A stretch of 64,000 nucleotides of DNA from Comamonadaceae bacterium UBA4962 (GCA_002397315.1 DHAE01000007.1:1-64000); one strand, 5' to 3'. Numbered from the stretch's first letter, positions 48,980 through 58,076 are shown. The notes: generated from the sequence alone by a model not told the origin. A program made the numbers and translations.

Positions 48980-49594
48980 ATGGACGAATCCTATATCGGC
49001 ACCGTGCTGCTCTGGACCGCCGGCTGGGTGCCGCGCGGTTGGGCCCTGTGCGACGGCTCCGTGCTGAACATCACGCAGAACCCGGCGCTTTTCGCGATCC
49101 TCGGCAACCGCTTCGGCGGCGACGGCCGCACCACCTTCCAGCTTCCCGATCTGCGCAACCGCGTGCCGATGGGCCTGTCGCAGGTGGACGCGCAGCCGGG
49201 CCCCACGGGCGCGGCATCGCATCCCGTCATGGTCACCGGCGCGGCGGCCGGCATGATCACGGCCAACCAATTGCCGCCGCTGGCCGGCACGGCGTCCGTG
49301 CAGGTACCGGCGAACAACGCGCCGGTGGCGGCGAACACCACCGACGTGCCCGGCCCGACGCTGGTGCGGGACAAGGGCATGGCGGGCAACGGCAGTCTGA
49401 AGGTCTATACGTCCGACAACGCCAACACGAACCTCAAGCCGTTCAACGCGGCGGTGGCCGTGGCGCCGCCGGGGCCGCAGCAGGCCCTGGCCCTGCCGGT
49501 GGCGACCTCCGGCACGATGGGCACGGTCCAGCCCTCGCTGACGGTGTCCTTCATCATCTGCGTGCAGGGCCTGTTCCCGCCCCGTCCGGATTGA
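48980..49594 (+). CDS. tail-collar-domain protein 3 (microcystin-dependent protein family)
   Basis: 204 residues, closest to copy 2. It starts MDESYIGTVLLWTAGW, then GWALCDGSVLNITQNPAL and TTFQLPDLRNRVPMG; the C-terminus is VSFIICVQGLFPPRPD. AAAGGGG precedes ATG 48980. A strong hairpin terminator at 49613 closes the trio, which therefore looks like a self-contained unit. The high similarity of all three in the collar region, against variation in the middle, suggests conserved attachment with different exposed surfaces. Confidence 0.85.
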   Translation: MDESYIGTVLLWTAGWVPRGWALCDGSVLNITQNPALFAILGNRFGGDGRTTFQLPDLRNRVPMGLSQVDAQPGPTGAASHPVMVTGAAAGMITANQLPPLAGTASVQVPANNAPVAANTTDVPGPTLVRDKGMAGNGSLKVYTSDNANTNLKPFNAAVAVAPPGPQQALALPVATSGTMGTVQPSLTVSFIICVQGLFPPRPD

Positions 49595-49612
49595 TGCTCC
49601 GGCGAGGGTGAC

Positions 49613-49658
49613 GGCGCCGCGGGCTGCCCGGTCGGGCGGGCCGCGGCGCCTTGTCGTT
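49613..49658. terminator. bidirectional-type terminator after the collar genes
   Basis: GGCGCCGCGG (49613-49622) pairs exactly with CCGCGGCGCC (49641-49650); an inner GCCCG/CGGGC stem extends the structure, and TTGTCGTT follows. It separates the collar trio from the convergent aldolase gene. Confidence 0.65.
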
Positions 49659-49660
49659 CG

Positions 49661-50830
49661 TCAGGTCACTGCGCCGCGCGCGTCCACGCGCAGGATGCGC
49701 TCGACCACGCCGTGCGCCAGGCCGCCGCGCACGCCGATCAGGTGGCCGTGCAGGTTCACCGTCGGGTCGCAATGGCCGGGAACGAGCCACAGCATGCGGC
49801 CGATGGTGGGCAGCCGGGCGCGGTCGCCGTCCGCGAACAGCAGGCCGTGCTCGTCGCCGCCGTTGGCGTAGCGCAGCGCGCGCTCGGGCGGCAGGAAGGC
49901 CACCTGCGGCAGGCCGGAATCGATGGCATGGCTCTTGTGGCCGGCGTCGCAGACCGCGTGCGTGTCGCGGCAGGAGATCACCTGGGTCTTGATGAACAGC
50001 GCATGCTCGAAGGCCGGCTGGGCGGGCTCGCGCTCGTTGGCGGCATAGTCGGCGTCCATGAACAGGAACGAACCGGCCTGCAGTTCGCCATAGACGCCGC
50101 TCGCGGCCTCGTGCACCAGCGTGCCGGTGCCCGCGCCGGTGACCAGCGGCACCGCCAGGCCAGCCGCCTCGATGGCGCTGCGCGTGGTGCGGGCGGCTTC
50201 CACGGCCGCGGCGATGGCGTCCCGGCGTTCCGCCGCGCCGCGCAGGTGCTGGGCGTGGCCTTGGTAGGCGTGCAGGCCCGCGAAGCGCAGCCGCGCGTGC
50301 TGCGCCACGGCCTGCGCGAGCGGCACCGCGGCCTCGCCCGGCGGCACGCCGCAGCGGCCCTGGCCCACGTCGATCTCCACGAACACGTCGATGGCCGCAT
50401 CGCCCGCGGCGCCGTCCATCGCTTCGGCGAGGCGCGCGATGCCTTCGGCACTGTCCACCGCGATGGCAAGGCGCCCGCCGCGCGCGGCGAGCTGCTGCGC
50501 CAGCCGCGCCACGCGCAGCAGTTTGGCGGGCGCGATGACTTCGTTGCTGATGTAGAGGTCCGTCACGCCGCCGGCGGCGAGCGCCTCGGCCTCGGACACC
50601 TTTTGCACGCAGGCCCCGGTGGCGCCGGCCTGCTGCAGCTGCAGCGCCAGCTCGGCGCACTTGTGCATCTTGGCATGAGGGCGCCAGCGCACCTGGTGCT
50701 TGCGCGCGAACTCGGCCATGCGCTGGATGTTGCGCTCCATCGCGTCGAGGTCCACGACGGCGGCGGGGGTGTCGATCAGGTCCACGCGCTGGCCGATGGT
50801 GGCGTGCAGGGCTGCGGCGGTGTCAGGCAT
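49661..50830 (-). CDS. D-threonine aldolase / D-serine dehydratase-like PLP enzyme (DSD1 family)
   Basis: 389 residues from ATG 50830. An alanine-racemase-fold, fold-type III PLP enzyme. The PLP lysine is K54 in RPHAKMHKC; VQKVSEAEALAAGGVTDLYI and TGAGTGTLVHE follow. The C-terminal metal site VPGHCDPTVNLHG has the paired His/Cys pattern of D-threonine aldolase and D-serine dehydratase. It would cleave or dehydrate D-hydroxy amino acids; the exact substrate is open. The start overlaps the stop of the upstream histidine phosphatase by eight bases. ATG 50839 is a less likely start. Confidence 0.88.
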   Translation of the reverse strand: MPDTAAALHATIGQRVDLIDTPAAVVDLDAMERNIQRMAEFARKHQVRWRPHAKMHKCAELALQLQQAGATGACVQKVSEAEALAAGGVTDLYISNEVIAPAKLLRVARLAQQLAARGGRLAIAVDSAEGIARLAEAMDGAAGDAAIDVFVEIDVGQGRCGVPPGEAAVPLAQAVAQHARLRFAGLHAYQGHAQHLRGAAERRDAIAAAVEAARTTRSAIEAAGLAVPLVTGAGTGTLVHEAASGVYGELQAGSFLFMDADYAANEREPAQPAFEHALFIKTQVISCRDTHAVCDAGHKSHAIDSGLPQVAFLPPERALRYANGGDEHGLLFADGDRARLPTIGRMLWLVPGHCDPTVNLHGHLIGVRGGLAHGVVERILRVDARGAVT

Positions 50831-51461
50831 GGTTTTCATCGCGGGCGGCGTCTTCCAGGTGCTGGGTGTCGGCCCAGCCGACGAGGGTGAGTCCGTTGTC
50901 GGTCCAGAGCAGGCGGTTGATGGCCGCATTCGCCAGCAGCCAGGTGCGCGGCGCCTGCAGCTCCTGGCCCGTGGCGGCGCGGTAGAGCACGTCCATCACG
51001 CCGCCGTGCGCCACGAGCACGATGAGTTCGCCCGGGTGCCGGCGGGCGAGGGCGTGCGTGGTGGTGGTGATGCGTTCGCGGAAGGTGAGCAGCGATTCGC
51101 CGCCCTCGGGCTCGAACTGCGGATCGCGCTGCCGCCAGCGGCGGGCCTGCTCGGGCAGTTCGGTCTCGATCTCGCGGAAGGTGCGCCCCTCCATGAGCCC
51201 GAAGGCGCGCTCGCGCAGCCGCACGTCGGTGGCCAGGGGCGCGCCCGTGGCGTCGGCGACGGCCTGGGCCGTGGCATGGGCGCGCCGCAGGTCGCTCGCG
51301 TAGATCGCGGCCACGGGCTCATCCGCGAGGGCCCGGCCCAGCTGGCGGGCCTGCCAGAGGCCGGTATCGTTGAGGGGGATGTCGAGGTGTCCCTGGATGC
51401 GCGTGTCGACGTTCCAGGCGGTCTCTCCATGGCGGATGGCGATGATGCGGGTGGCTTGCAT
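50823..51461 (-). CDS. histidine phosphatase family protein (phosphoglycerate-mutase-like)
   Basis: 212 residues. The N-terminal RHG motif IIAIRHGETAWNVDTRIQGH holds the phospho-histidine. YASDLRRAHATAQAV, LRERAFGLMEGRTF and the second histidine in VLVAHGGVMDVLYR complete the 2H active site. The family includes cofactor-dependent phosphoglycerate mutase, CobC-type phosphatases and broad phosphatases; absence of a cobalamin context argues against CobC. It overlaps the aldolase-like gene, with which it may be co-expressed. Confidence 0.9.
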   Translation of the reverse strand: MQATRIIAIRHGETAWNVDTRIQGHLDIPLNDTGLWQARQLGRALADEPVAAIYASDLRRAHATAQAVADATGAPLATDVRLRERAFGLMEGRTFREIETELPEQARRWRQRDPQFEPEGGESLLTFRERITTTTHALARRHPGELIVLVAHGGVMDVLYRAATGQELQAPRTWLLANAAINRLLWTDNGLTLVGWADTQHLEDAARDENHA

Positions 51462-51495
51462 GCGGTGGCGGCGCGCTCGGCGGGCAGGCCCGGGC

Positions 51496-52212
51496 TCAGG
51501 GCTTCACGACCGTTCCCGGCACGGCGGGCACGGCGGGCACGGCCGGTGCGGCGGCGGGAGGCGGGGCGGGCGCGTGGCCCTGGCCGGCGGGCGCGATCGT
51601 GGTGCGCACCTGGCGCGGCCCGGCGGGCGGGTTCGGGAAGCCGGTGAGGGCGGCATCGAACAGGATGCCGAAGATGGCCGGATCGTCCACCCAGACGTCC
51701 TCGTAGGTGGCCGAGGTTTCGTAGAGGATCTTCTGGGTGGCGGCGTCGCGCATCACCAGGCTCACTTCGCGGCGGTAGAGCGTGGGCGGGCGGTCCATCA
51801 TCCAGCCGGTGCCCATGCCCCAGCCCCAGCCGCCGCGGCCCCATCCGAGGCCCCAGCCGAAGCCGGGGTAGGCGGGGCCGTAGTAGGGCCACGAGGCGGG
51901 CCAGGTGGTGGCGGCGTTCGCGCCGATCTGCAGCACCAGCCGGGCGTCGGCGTCGTCGCGCTGCAGGCCCACGCGCGCGAGCGACTGCTGGGCCAGGGCC
52001 TCGATCGGGGCGAACTGCACCGCCTGCGCCTGCTGCGAGGGCAGGCGTTCGAGCCGGTAGGTGGGCGGCGAAGGCAGGCCCGGCAGGGTGGAGAAGGTGG
52101 ACACGGTGCTGTCCACCGTGCGGGTGCTGGCGCAGCCGGCCAGCACGGCGGCGGCCAGCAGCAGCCAGAAGCAACGGAAGAGCCGGGGCAGTCCGGCGGC
52201 GGTGGCGTTCAT
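51496..52212 (-). CDS. DUF4136-type lipoprotein
   Basis: 238 residues. Signal peptide and lipobox (LLAAAVLAGCAST) mark a lipoprotein, cysteine near residue 27. The domain has TYRLERLPSQQAQ, LQRDDADARLVLQIGA and a Gly/Trp/Tyr-rich stretch (YPGFGWGLGWGRGGWGWGMG) typical of envelope DUF4136 proteins. A Pro/Ala/Val tail closes it. Function unknown; envelope-localised. AGGAG precedes ATG 52212. It follows ttcA on the same strand by 65 bases. Confidence 0.85.
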   Translation of the reverse strand: MNATAAGLPRLFRCFWLLLAAAVLAGCASTRTVDSTVSTFSTLPGLPSPPTYRLERLPSQQAQAVQFAPIEALAQQSLARVGLQRDDADARLVLQIGANAATTWPASWPYYGPAYPGFGWGLGWGRGGWGWGMGTGWMMDRPPTLYRREVSLVMRDAATQKILYETSATYEDVWVDDPAIFGILFDAALTGFPNPPAGPRQVRTTIAPAGQGHAPAPPPAAAPAVPAVPAVPGTVVKP

Positions 52213-52277
52213 AGGCGGTCTCCTGGAATCCGGTACGAAGGGGCGGGCGTCACGGTCGCTCGCAGGGCCGCGGCGTG

Positions 52278-53210
52278 TCAGGAAATCTGCACCACCTGCA
52301 GGCCCGGCAGGGCGGGGGCCGGGGGGAACTCCTCGGCGTCGAAGGCCTTGTCGCCGTCGTCGCTCGGCACGCCCGTCGCCTTCAGATGCTGGAAATCGTG
52401 CAGCGTTCCGTCCAGCAGGTGGGATGGCACGATGTTCTGCAGGGCGTTGAACATGTTGTCCACGCGGCCGGGGAAGCGCTTGTCCCAGTCGCGCAGCATC
52501 TCGCCCACCTGCTTGCGCTGCAGGTTCTCCTGGCTGCCGCAGAGGTTGCACGGGATGATCGGGAACTGCTGCTGCTGGGCCCAGCGGGTGGTGTCCTTCT
52601 CGGTCACGTAGGCGAGCGGGCGGATCACCACGTGGCGGCCGTCGTCGCTGACCAGCTTCGGGGGCATGGCCTTCAGCTTGCCGCCGAAGAACATGTTGAG
52701 CAGCAGCGTCTGCAGGATGTCGTCGCGGTGGTGGCCCAGCGCGATCTTGGTGCAGCCCAGCTCGTCGGCCACGCGGTAGAGAATGCCGCGGCGCAGCCGG
52801 CTGCACAGGCCGCAGGTGGTCTTGCCCTCGGGCACTACCCGCTTGACGATGCTGTAGGTGTCCTGGTTCTCGATGTGGAAGGGCACGCCGGTGGTGGCCA
52901 GGTACTCGGGCAGGATGTGTTCGGGGAAGCCCGGCTGCTTCTGGTCGAGGTTCACCGCCACCAGGTCGAAATGGATGGGCGCGCGCTTTTTCAGCTTGAT
53001 GAGGATGTCCAGCAGGGTGTAGCTGTCCTTGCCGCCGGACATGCACACCATCACCTTGTCGCCCTCTTCGATCATGCGGTAGTCGACGATGGCGCGGCCG
53101 ACCTCGCGGCACAGGCGCTTTTCGAGCTTGTGCGCCTCGCGTTCGATCCGGGCCTGCGCGGGGCGGGAGGCGTCGGCGGTCCAGTCGGTGTCTTGGTGCA
53201 GGGCGGTCAT
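52278..53210 (-). CDS. ttcA: tRNA 2-thiocytidine biosynthesis protein TtcA
   Basis: 310 residues. It thiolates cytidine 32 of certain tRNAs with an iron-sulphur cluster. The PP-loop is VCMSGGKDSYTLLDIL; the cluster cysteines are in KTTCGLCSRLRRGILY and IPCNLCGSQENLQR; GHHRDDILQTLLLNMFFGG is the family signature. ATG 53210 gives a standard N-terminus; an upstream in-frame start at 53255 is unlikely. Divergent from the sensor kinase at 53423 with 212 bases between. Confidence 0.96.
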   Translation of the reverse strand: MTALHQDTDWTADASRPAQARIEREAHKLEKRLCREVGRAIVDYRMIEEGDKVMVCMSGGKDSYTLLDILIKLKKRAPIHFDLVAVNLDQKQPGFPEHILPEYLATTGVPFHIENQDTYSIVKRVVPEGKTTCGLCSRLRRGILYRVADELGCTKIALGHHRDDILQTLLLNMFFGGKLKAMPPKLVSDDGRHVVIRPLAYVTEKDTTRWAQQQQFPIIPCNLCGSQENLQRKQVGEMLRDWDKRFPGRVDNMFNALQNIVPSHLLDGTLHDFQHLKATGVPSDDGDKAFDAEEFPPAPALPGLQVVQIS

Positions 53211-53422
53211 GGAAGGCGGGGACAATCGGGGCTGCCGCAGGGGCGGGAAGGGCATGGCGCGCTGGCCGTGCTCCCCGGACCATGCGGCGCGCGGCGGCCC
53301 GGGGCGGCAGCGCGTGGAAGGAAAGGAAGATTCGGGAGAAGCCCCCGGATTTTAGAGCGGGAACGCCCGGCCGGGGGGATCGACCCTCCGCGAATGCGCG
53401 GCGGGGCCGGTTTGGGAGACCC

Positions 53423-54871
53423 ATGGGAACAGGCAAGCATTCATCGCCGGACACCTGCGCGGACGTGGGCAGGGAAGAGGCCGGCGCAGGCCCGGGCGCC
53501 GACCCGGCGGCCCGCCTGCGCACGAAGATCGTCGCGCTGGCCGTGGTGCCGCTGCTCATCACCCTGGCGCTGGTCATGGCGCTGGTGCGCCACCAGGCGG
53601 AAGACCTCGCGCGGCGCGAGCGTGCGCTGGTGGAGCAGTCCTACCTGCAGCAGCGCCGCAGCGAGCTGCGCAGCTACGTGGACCTGGCCGTCAGCACCGT
53701 GCGCCCGCTCTACGAGGCCGGCCGCGACGATCCGAAGGCGCGCGAGGAGGCGATACGCCGCTTGGCCGCGCTGGATTACGGCAGCGACGGCTACTTCTTC
53801 GTCTACGACCTGCAGGGCCGCTCGCTCATGCACTCGCGCCAGCCGGAACTCGTGGGCCGGATGCTCTGGGACCTGCGCGATCCGCAGGGGCGGCCGACCA
53901 TCCAGCAGCTCATCGCGCAGGCGCAGGCCGGCGGCGGCTTCGTGGAGTATGCGTGGCCCAAGCCGTCGCTCGGCGGGCAGCTCGCGCCCAAGCTCGGCTA
54001 CGTCACGGCCCTGCCGCACTGGAACTGGATGGTGGGCACGGGCCTGTACCTCGACGATATCGAGGCCACGCAGGCGGGCCTGGAGCGGCAGGTAGGCTCC
54101 AACGTGGGCGCGACCATGTGGTGGATCGCCGGTTTCGCAGCGCTCGGCCTGGCGGCGATCAGCGCCTGCGGGCTGCTGCTCAACCTCAGCGAGCACCGCA
54201 CCTCCGAGGCGCGCATGCGGCTGCTGGCGCGGCGCGTGGTGCAGTCGCAGGAGGAGGAGCGCGGCCATTTGGCGCGCGAGCTGCACGACGGCACCAGCCA
54301 GACGCTGGTCTCGGCCAAGCTGCTCATCGAATCGGCGGTGGAGGACATCGAGCGCGAGCGCCCGGCGCCGCCCACCCTCGCGATCGCGCTGCGGCACCTG
54401 AACGAGGCGCTGGGCGAGGTGCGGCGCCTGTCGCACGAACTACGGCCGGCGCTGCTCGACACGCTGGGGCTGCCGGCCGCGCTGGAGCATCTGGCGCGTG
54501 CGTTCGGCGAGCACGGGCCCGTGGCGGCGTTCGCCGACGTCGCCCAGCCGCCGGGCCCGCTGCCGCAGGACGTCACCACCGCGCTGTTCCGCGTGGCGCA
54601 GGAGGCGCTCACCAACGTGCGCAAGCACGCGCAGGCGCGGCAGGTGCACGTCACGCTCGAATGCGTGGGCGGCGGCGTACAGCTGGAGGTGCGCGACGAC
54701 GGCCGGGGCTTCGATCCCGCCGCGCTGCAGCGCGATCCGCGGCGCGGCATCGGCCTGCGCAACATGCACGAGCGCATGGAGGGCATCGGCGGCCGGCTGC
54801 AGGTGCGGTCGGGGGCCGGGGGCACGCGCGTCGTGGCCGAGGTGCACCCGGATAGGATGGGGGCCGCATGA
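53423..54871 (+). CDS. NarL-type sensor histidine kinase with single-Cache domain
   Basis: 482 residues. Membrane helix about 35-55, a periplasmic Cache_2-type sensor (about 60-215) with DYGSDGYFFVYDLQGRSL and HWNWMVGTGLYLDDIE, and a second helix about 230-252. The HisKA_3 box has H288 in HLARELHDGTSQTLVSA; the HATPase contains FRVAQEALTNVRKHA and DDGRGFDP. Cache_2 sensors often bind small carboxylates such as pyruvate, acetate or propionate. GGGAGA precedes ATG 53423. It overlaps its response regulator by four bases, and cstA follows, suggesting it controls carboxylate or peptide uptake. Confidence 0.92.
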   Translation: MGTGKHSSPDTCADVGREEAGAGPGADPAARLRTKIVALAVVPLLITLALVMALVRHQAEDLARRERALVEQSYLQQRRSELRSYVDLAVSTVRPLYEAGRDDPKAREEAIRRLAALDYGSDGYFFVYDLQGRSLMHSRQPELVGRMLWDLRDPQGRPTIQQLIAQAQAGGGFVEYAWPKPSLGGQLAPKLGYVTALPHWNWMVGTGLYLDDIEATQAGLERQVGSNVGATMWWIAGFAALGLAAISACGLLLNLSEHRTSEARMRLLARRVVQSQEEERGHLARELHDGTSQTLVSAKLLIESAVEDIERERPAPPTLAIALRHLNEALGEVRRLSHELRPALLDTLGLPAALEHLARAFGEHGPVAAFADVAQPPGPLPQDVTTALFRVAQEALTNVRKHAQARQVHVTLECVGGGVQLEVRDDGRGFDPAALQRDPRRGIGLRNMHERMEGIGGRLQVRSGAGGTRVVAEVHPDRMGAA

Positions 54872-55527
54872 CCGCCGCCCCGCCCGCTCCCCTGGACCGC
54901 CCCGTCCGCCTGTTCCTCGTGGACGACCACGCACTGGTGCGCGACGGCCTGCGCGCGCGCCTGGGCAGCCTGCCGTGGGTGCGCATCGTCGGCGAGGCCG
55001 CGAGCGCCGACGAGGCCGAGGCGCAGATCGCGCGGCTGGCGCCCGACATGGTGCTCATGGACGTGGGCATGAAGGACGTGAGCGGGCTGGACTGCGCCGC
55101 CCGGCTGCTGGCGCGCGGCCCGGCACCGCGGGTGCTGATGCTCAGCATGTACGACAACCCCGAATACGTGCAGCGCGCCCTGCAGGTGGGCGCCTGCGGC
55201 TACGTGCTGAAGGACGCGCCGGCCTCCGAGCTGGTCGCGGCGCTGGAGGCGGTGGCCGCGGGCGGCACCTTCCTGAGCCCCGCGGTCTCCCAGCGGCTTT
55301 TCCGCAACCAGGCGCCCAAGCCGCTGCTCACGCCGCGCGAGAGCGAGATTCTGGTAGCGCTGGGGCGCGGCGCATCGAGCAAGCAGATCGCGGGCGACCT
55401 CGGGCTGAGCGTGCGCACGGTGGAAGCGCACCGGCAGAACATCCGCCGGCGGCTGGAACTGGGCAGCCTGGCGGAGCTGATCCGCTATGCGGTGGAGCAT
55501 GCGAAGGAATTCGGCGCCGGTCGCTGA
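54868..55527 (+). CDS. NarL/FixJ-family response regulator
   Basis: 219 residues. Receiver domain with D19/D20 and phospho-acceptor D65 in DMVLMDVGMKDVSG, and lysine in GYVLKDAPASE. The C-terminal LuxR-type helix-turn-helix begins TPRESEILVALGRGASSKQI and contains LSVRTVEAHRQNIRRRL. It starts within the kinase gene (ATGA overlap) and is its likely partner. The nearest downstream target candidate is cstA-ybdD. Confidence 0.93.
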   Translation: MTAAPPAPLDRPVRLFLVDDHALVRDGLRARLGSLPWVRIVGEAASADEAEAQIARLAPDMVLMDVGMKDVSGLDCAARLLARGPAPRVLMLSMYDNPEYVQRALQVGACGYVLKDAPASELVAALEAVAAGGTFLSPAVSQRLFRNQAPKPLLTPRESEILVALGRGASSKQIAGDLGLSVRTVEAHRQNIRRRLELGSLAELIRYAVEHAKEFGAGR

Positions 55528-55585
55528 GGGTGGCTCTGACAGGGACGGTGGGGATGCGGCTCCGGCGCTGACGAGCGCCTGATCC

Positions 55586-55616
55586 GGGTAAACACCGAGA
55601 GGGTTGTCCCTTACGA
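55586..55616 (+). promoter_or_regulatory. possible regulator site upstream of cstA
   Basis: GGGTAA (55586-55591) and TTACG (55611-55615) form a loose dyad around AGAGGGTTGTCCC, in the only less GC-rich part of the 202-base gap before cstA. It could bind the adjacent NarL-type regulator, but the dyad is imperfect and no consensus was available for comparison. Confidence 0.25.
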
Positions 55617-55729
55617 AATCCCACCCGTCCCGCCTACGTGGCAGGGCGGATGCGCGCGCCGCCCCTCGCCGGGATACTGGCCTGCCCCCGGACCACCGGG
55701 GCCCTTCCCGCATCCAGGAGACACATCCC

Positions 55730-57793
55730 ATGCCCCTCATCCGCCGCCACCTGGTGTGGCTCTGCATCGCCGTGCTCGGCGCCTGGGCGCTCGGCACCGT
55801 CGCGCTGACGCGCGGCGAGGCCGTCAGCGCGCTCTGGATCGTCGTCGCGGCGGTCTGCGTCTATCTGATCGCCTACCGCTACTACAGCCTGTTCATTGCC
55901 CAGCGCGTGCTGGGGCTCGATGCCAAACGCTCCACGCCGGCCTGGCGCCACAACGACGGGCTGGACTACGTGCCCACCAACAAGCACGTGCTGTTCGGCC
56001 ACCACTTCGCCGCCATCGCGGGCGCAGGGCCGCTGGTGGGCCCGGTGCTGGCCGCGCAGATGGGCTACGTGCCGGGCCTCTTGTGGCTGCTGGCGGGCGT
56101 GGTGTTCGCGGGCGCAGTGCAGGATTTCATCGTGCTCTTCATCTCCACGCGGCGCGACGGCCGCTCGCTGGGCGACCTGGTCAAGCAGGAGATGGGCACC
56201 GTGCCGGGGCTGATCGCGCTCTTCGGCACCTTCATGATCATGATCATCATCCTGGCCGTGCTGGCGCTGATCGTGGTGAAGGCGCTGGCCGAATCGCCCT
56301 GGGGCGCGTTCACCGTGGCGGCGACGATTCCCGTGGCGCTCTTCATGGGCGTGTACCTGCGCTTCCTGCGCCCGGGCCGCATCGCCGAGGTCTCCGTCAT
56401 CGGCTTCGTGCTGCTGATGGCCGCGATCTTTGGCGGGCAGGCCGTGGCCGCGCATCCCACCTGGGGGCCGATGTTCACCTTCTCGGGCACCACGCTCACC
56501 TGGATGCTGATCGGCTACGGCTTCGTCGCCGCCTCGCTGCCGGTGTGGCTGCTGCTCGCGCCGCGCGACTACCTCTCCACCTTCCTGAAGATCGGCACCA
56601 TCGTGGCGCTGGCGATCGGCATCGTGGTGGTGGCGCCCACGCTGGAGATGCCGCCCATCACGCAGTTCGCGCAGGGCAACGGCCCGGTCTGGTCGGGCAG
56701 CCTGTTCCCGTTCCTCTTCATCACCATCGCCTGCGGCGCGGTGTCGGGCTTCCACGCGCTGATCTCCTCGGGGACCACGCCCAAGATGCTGGAGAACGAG
56801 ACCCACGCGCGCTACATCGGCTACGGCGGCATGCTGGCCGAATCCTTCGTCGCCGTGATGGCGCTGGTGGCCGCCTCGTGCATCAACCCCGGCATCTACT
56901 TCGCGATGAACAGCCCCGCGGCGCTCGTGGGCACCACGCCCGAGGCCGTGGCGCAGACGCTCTCCACCTGGGGCTTCGTGATCACGCCCGACATGCTGGT
57001 GCAGACCGCCAAGGACGTGGGCGAGCACACCATCCTGGGCCGCGCCGGCGGCGCGCCGACGCTCGCCGTGGGCATGGCGCACATCCTGCACCAGGTGGTG
57101 GGCGGGCCGGCCATGATGGCCTTCTGGTACCACTTCGCGATCCTGTTCGAGGCGCTGTTCATCCTGACGGCGGTGGACGCCGGCACGCGCGCGGGCCGCT
57201 TCATGCTGCAGGACCTGCTGGGCAGCTTCGTGCCGGCCTTGAAGCGCACCGATTCGCTGCCGGCCAACCTGGTCGCCACCGCGCTGTGCGTGGGTGCCTG
57301 GGGCTACTTCCTCTACCAGGGCGTGGTCGATCCGCTGGGCGGCATCAACACGCTGTGGCCGCTGTTCGGCATCTCCAACCAGATGCTGGCCGCCGTGGCG
57401 CTGATGCTGGGCACCGTGGTGCTGTTCCGCATGAAGCGCGAGCGCTTCGCCTGGGTGACCATCGCCCCGGCGGCCTGGCTGCTGGCGTGCACGCTCACGG
57501 CCGGCTGGCAGAAGATCTTCTCGGCCGACCCGAAGATCGGCTTCCTGTCGCACGCCGCGAAGTACGCCGACGGCATCGCGCAGGGCACCGTGATCGCGCC
57601 GGCCAAGACGGCCGAGGCCATGTCGCGCATCGTGCTCAACGACCGCATCAACGCCGGGCTGTGCGCGCTGTTCATCTTCGTGGTGCTGAGCGTGCTGCTC
57701 TACAGCGTGCGCGCCTGCCTGCAGGCCCGCGCCGCGAACCGCCCCACCGCGCAGGAGACGCCGTTCGAGGCCCTGCCGGAGGGCGCCCGGTGA
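55730..57793 (+). CDS. cstA: carbon starvation protein CstA family transporter
   Basis: 687 residues with about 16-18 membrane helices. The family imports pyruvate (BtsT, CstA) or peptides in proteobacteria. Conserved stretches: DYVPTNKHVLFGHHFAAIAG, GAGPLVGPVLAAQMGY, GFHALISSGTTPKMLENETH and GISNQMLAAVALMLGT. ATG 55730 follows CCAGGAG at nine bases. It overlaps the small ybdD gene by four bases (GTGA). The upstream Cache-type two-component pair recalls the E. coli BtsSR-btsT logic, although these regulators are NarL-type rather than LytTR-type. Confidence 0.95.
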   Translation: MPLIRRHLVWLCIAVLGAWALGTVALTRGEAVSALWIVVAAVCVYLIAYRYYSLFIAQRVLGLDAKRSTPAWRHNDGLDYVPTNKHVLFGHHFAAIAGAGPLVGPVLAAQMGYVPGLLWLLAGVVFAGAVQDFIVLFISTRRDGRSLGDLVKQEMGTVPGLIALFGTFMIMIIILAVLALIVVKALAESPWGAFTVAATIPVALFMGVYLRFLRPGRIAEVSVIGFVLLMAAIFGGQAVAAHPTWGPMFTFSGTTLTWMLIGYGFVAASLPVWLLLAPRDYLSTFLKIGTIVALAIGIVVVAPTLEMPPITQFAQGNGPVWSGSLFPFLFITIACGAVSGFHALISSGTTPKMLENETHARYIGYGGMLAESFVAVMALVAASCINPGIYFAMNSPAALVGTTPEAVAQTLSTWGFVITPDMLVQTAKDVGEHTILGRAGGAPTLAVGMAHILHQVVGGPAMMAFWYHFAILFEALFILTAVDAGTRAGRFMLQDLLGSFVPALKRTDSLPANLVATALCVGAWGYFLYQGVVDPLGGINTLWPLFGISNQMLAAVALMLGTVVLFRMKRERFAWVTIAPAAWLLACTLTAGWQKIFSADPKIGFLSHAAKYADGIAQGTVIAPAKTAEAMSRIVLNDRINAGLCALFIFVVLSVLLYSVRACLQARAANRPTAQETPFEALPEGAR

Positions 57794-58059
57794 AGCCGGC
57801 GGCCGACGGTGGCGGCAGCGCCAGCGCCGCGGGCCGGCCGCTGCAGGCCGCGCGGGGCGCCGTGCAGGCCGTCGCCACGGGCGGGCGCTACCTCGCGCAG
57901 TCGCTGCGCCTCATGGTGGGCCTGCCCGACTACGACGCCTACCTGAGCCACCAGGAGCGCACCCATCCGGGCGAGCCGGTGATGAGCTATGCGGAATTCT
58001 TCCGCGACCGGCAGGATGCGCGCTATGGGGGCAAGGGGCGCATCGGGCGCTGCTGCTGA
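57790..58059 (+). CDS. ybdD: YbdD/YjiX family small protein
   Basis: 89 residues from GTG 57790, which overlaps the cstA stop. The typical part is RYLAQSLRLMVGLPDYDAYL, then HPGEPVMSYAEFFRDRQDAR; the end is GRIGRCC. The family nearly always follows cstA/btsT and supports its transport activity. The N-terminal ~30 residues are an Ala/Gly-rich extension compared with the ~65-residue E. coli proteins. Confidence 0.92.
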   Translation: MKPAADGGGSASAAGRPLQAARGAVQAVATGGRYLAQSLRLMVGLPDYDAYLSHQERTHPGEPVMSYAEFFRDRQDARYGGKGRIGRCC

Positions 58060-58076
58060 CGGTCAGGCCGCAGGGG

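Noticed and set aside
47579..49594. Prophage remnant
   Set aside because: Collar domains alone suggest phage, but there is no integrase, capsid, baseplate, lysis gene or attachment site, and the flanks are housekeeping genes. Mdp-type proteins occur outside phages.
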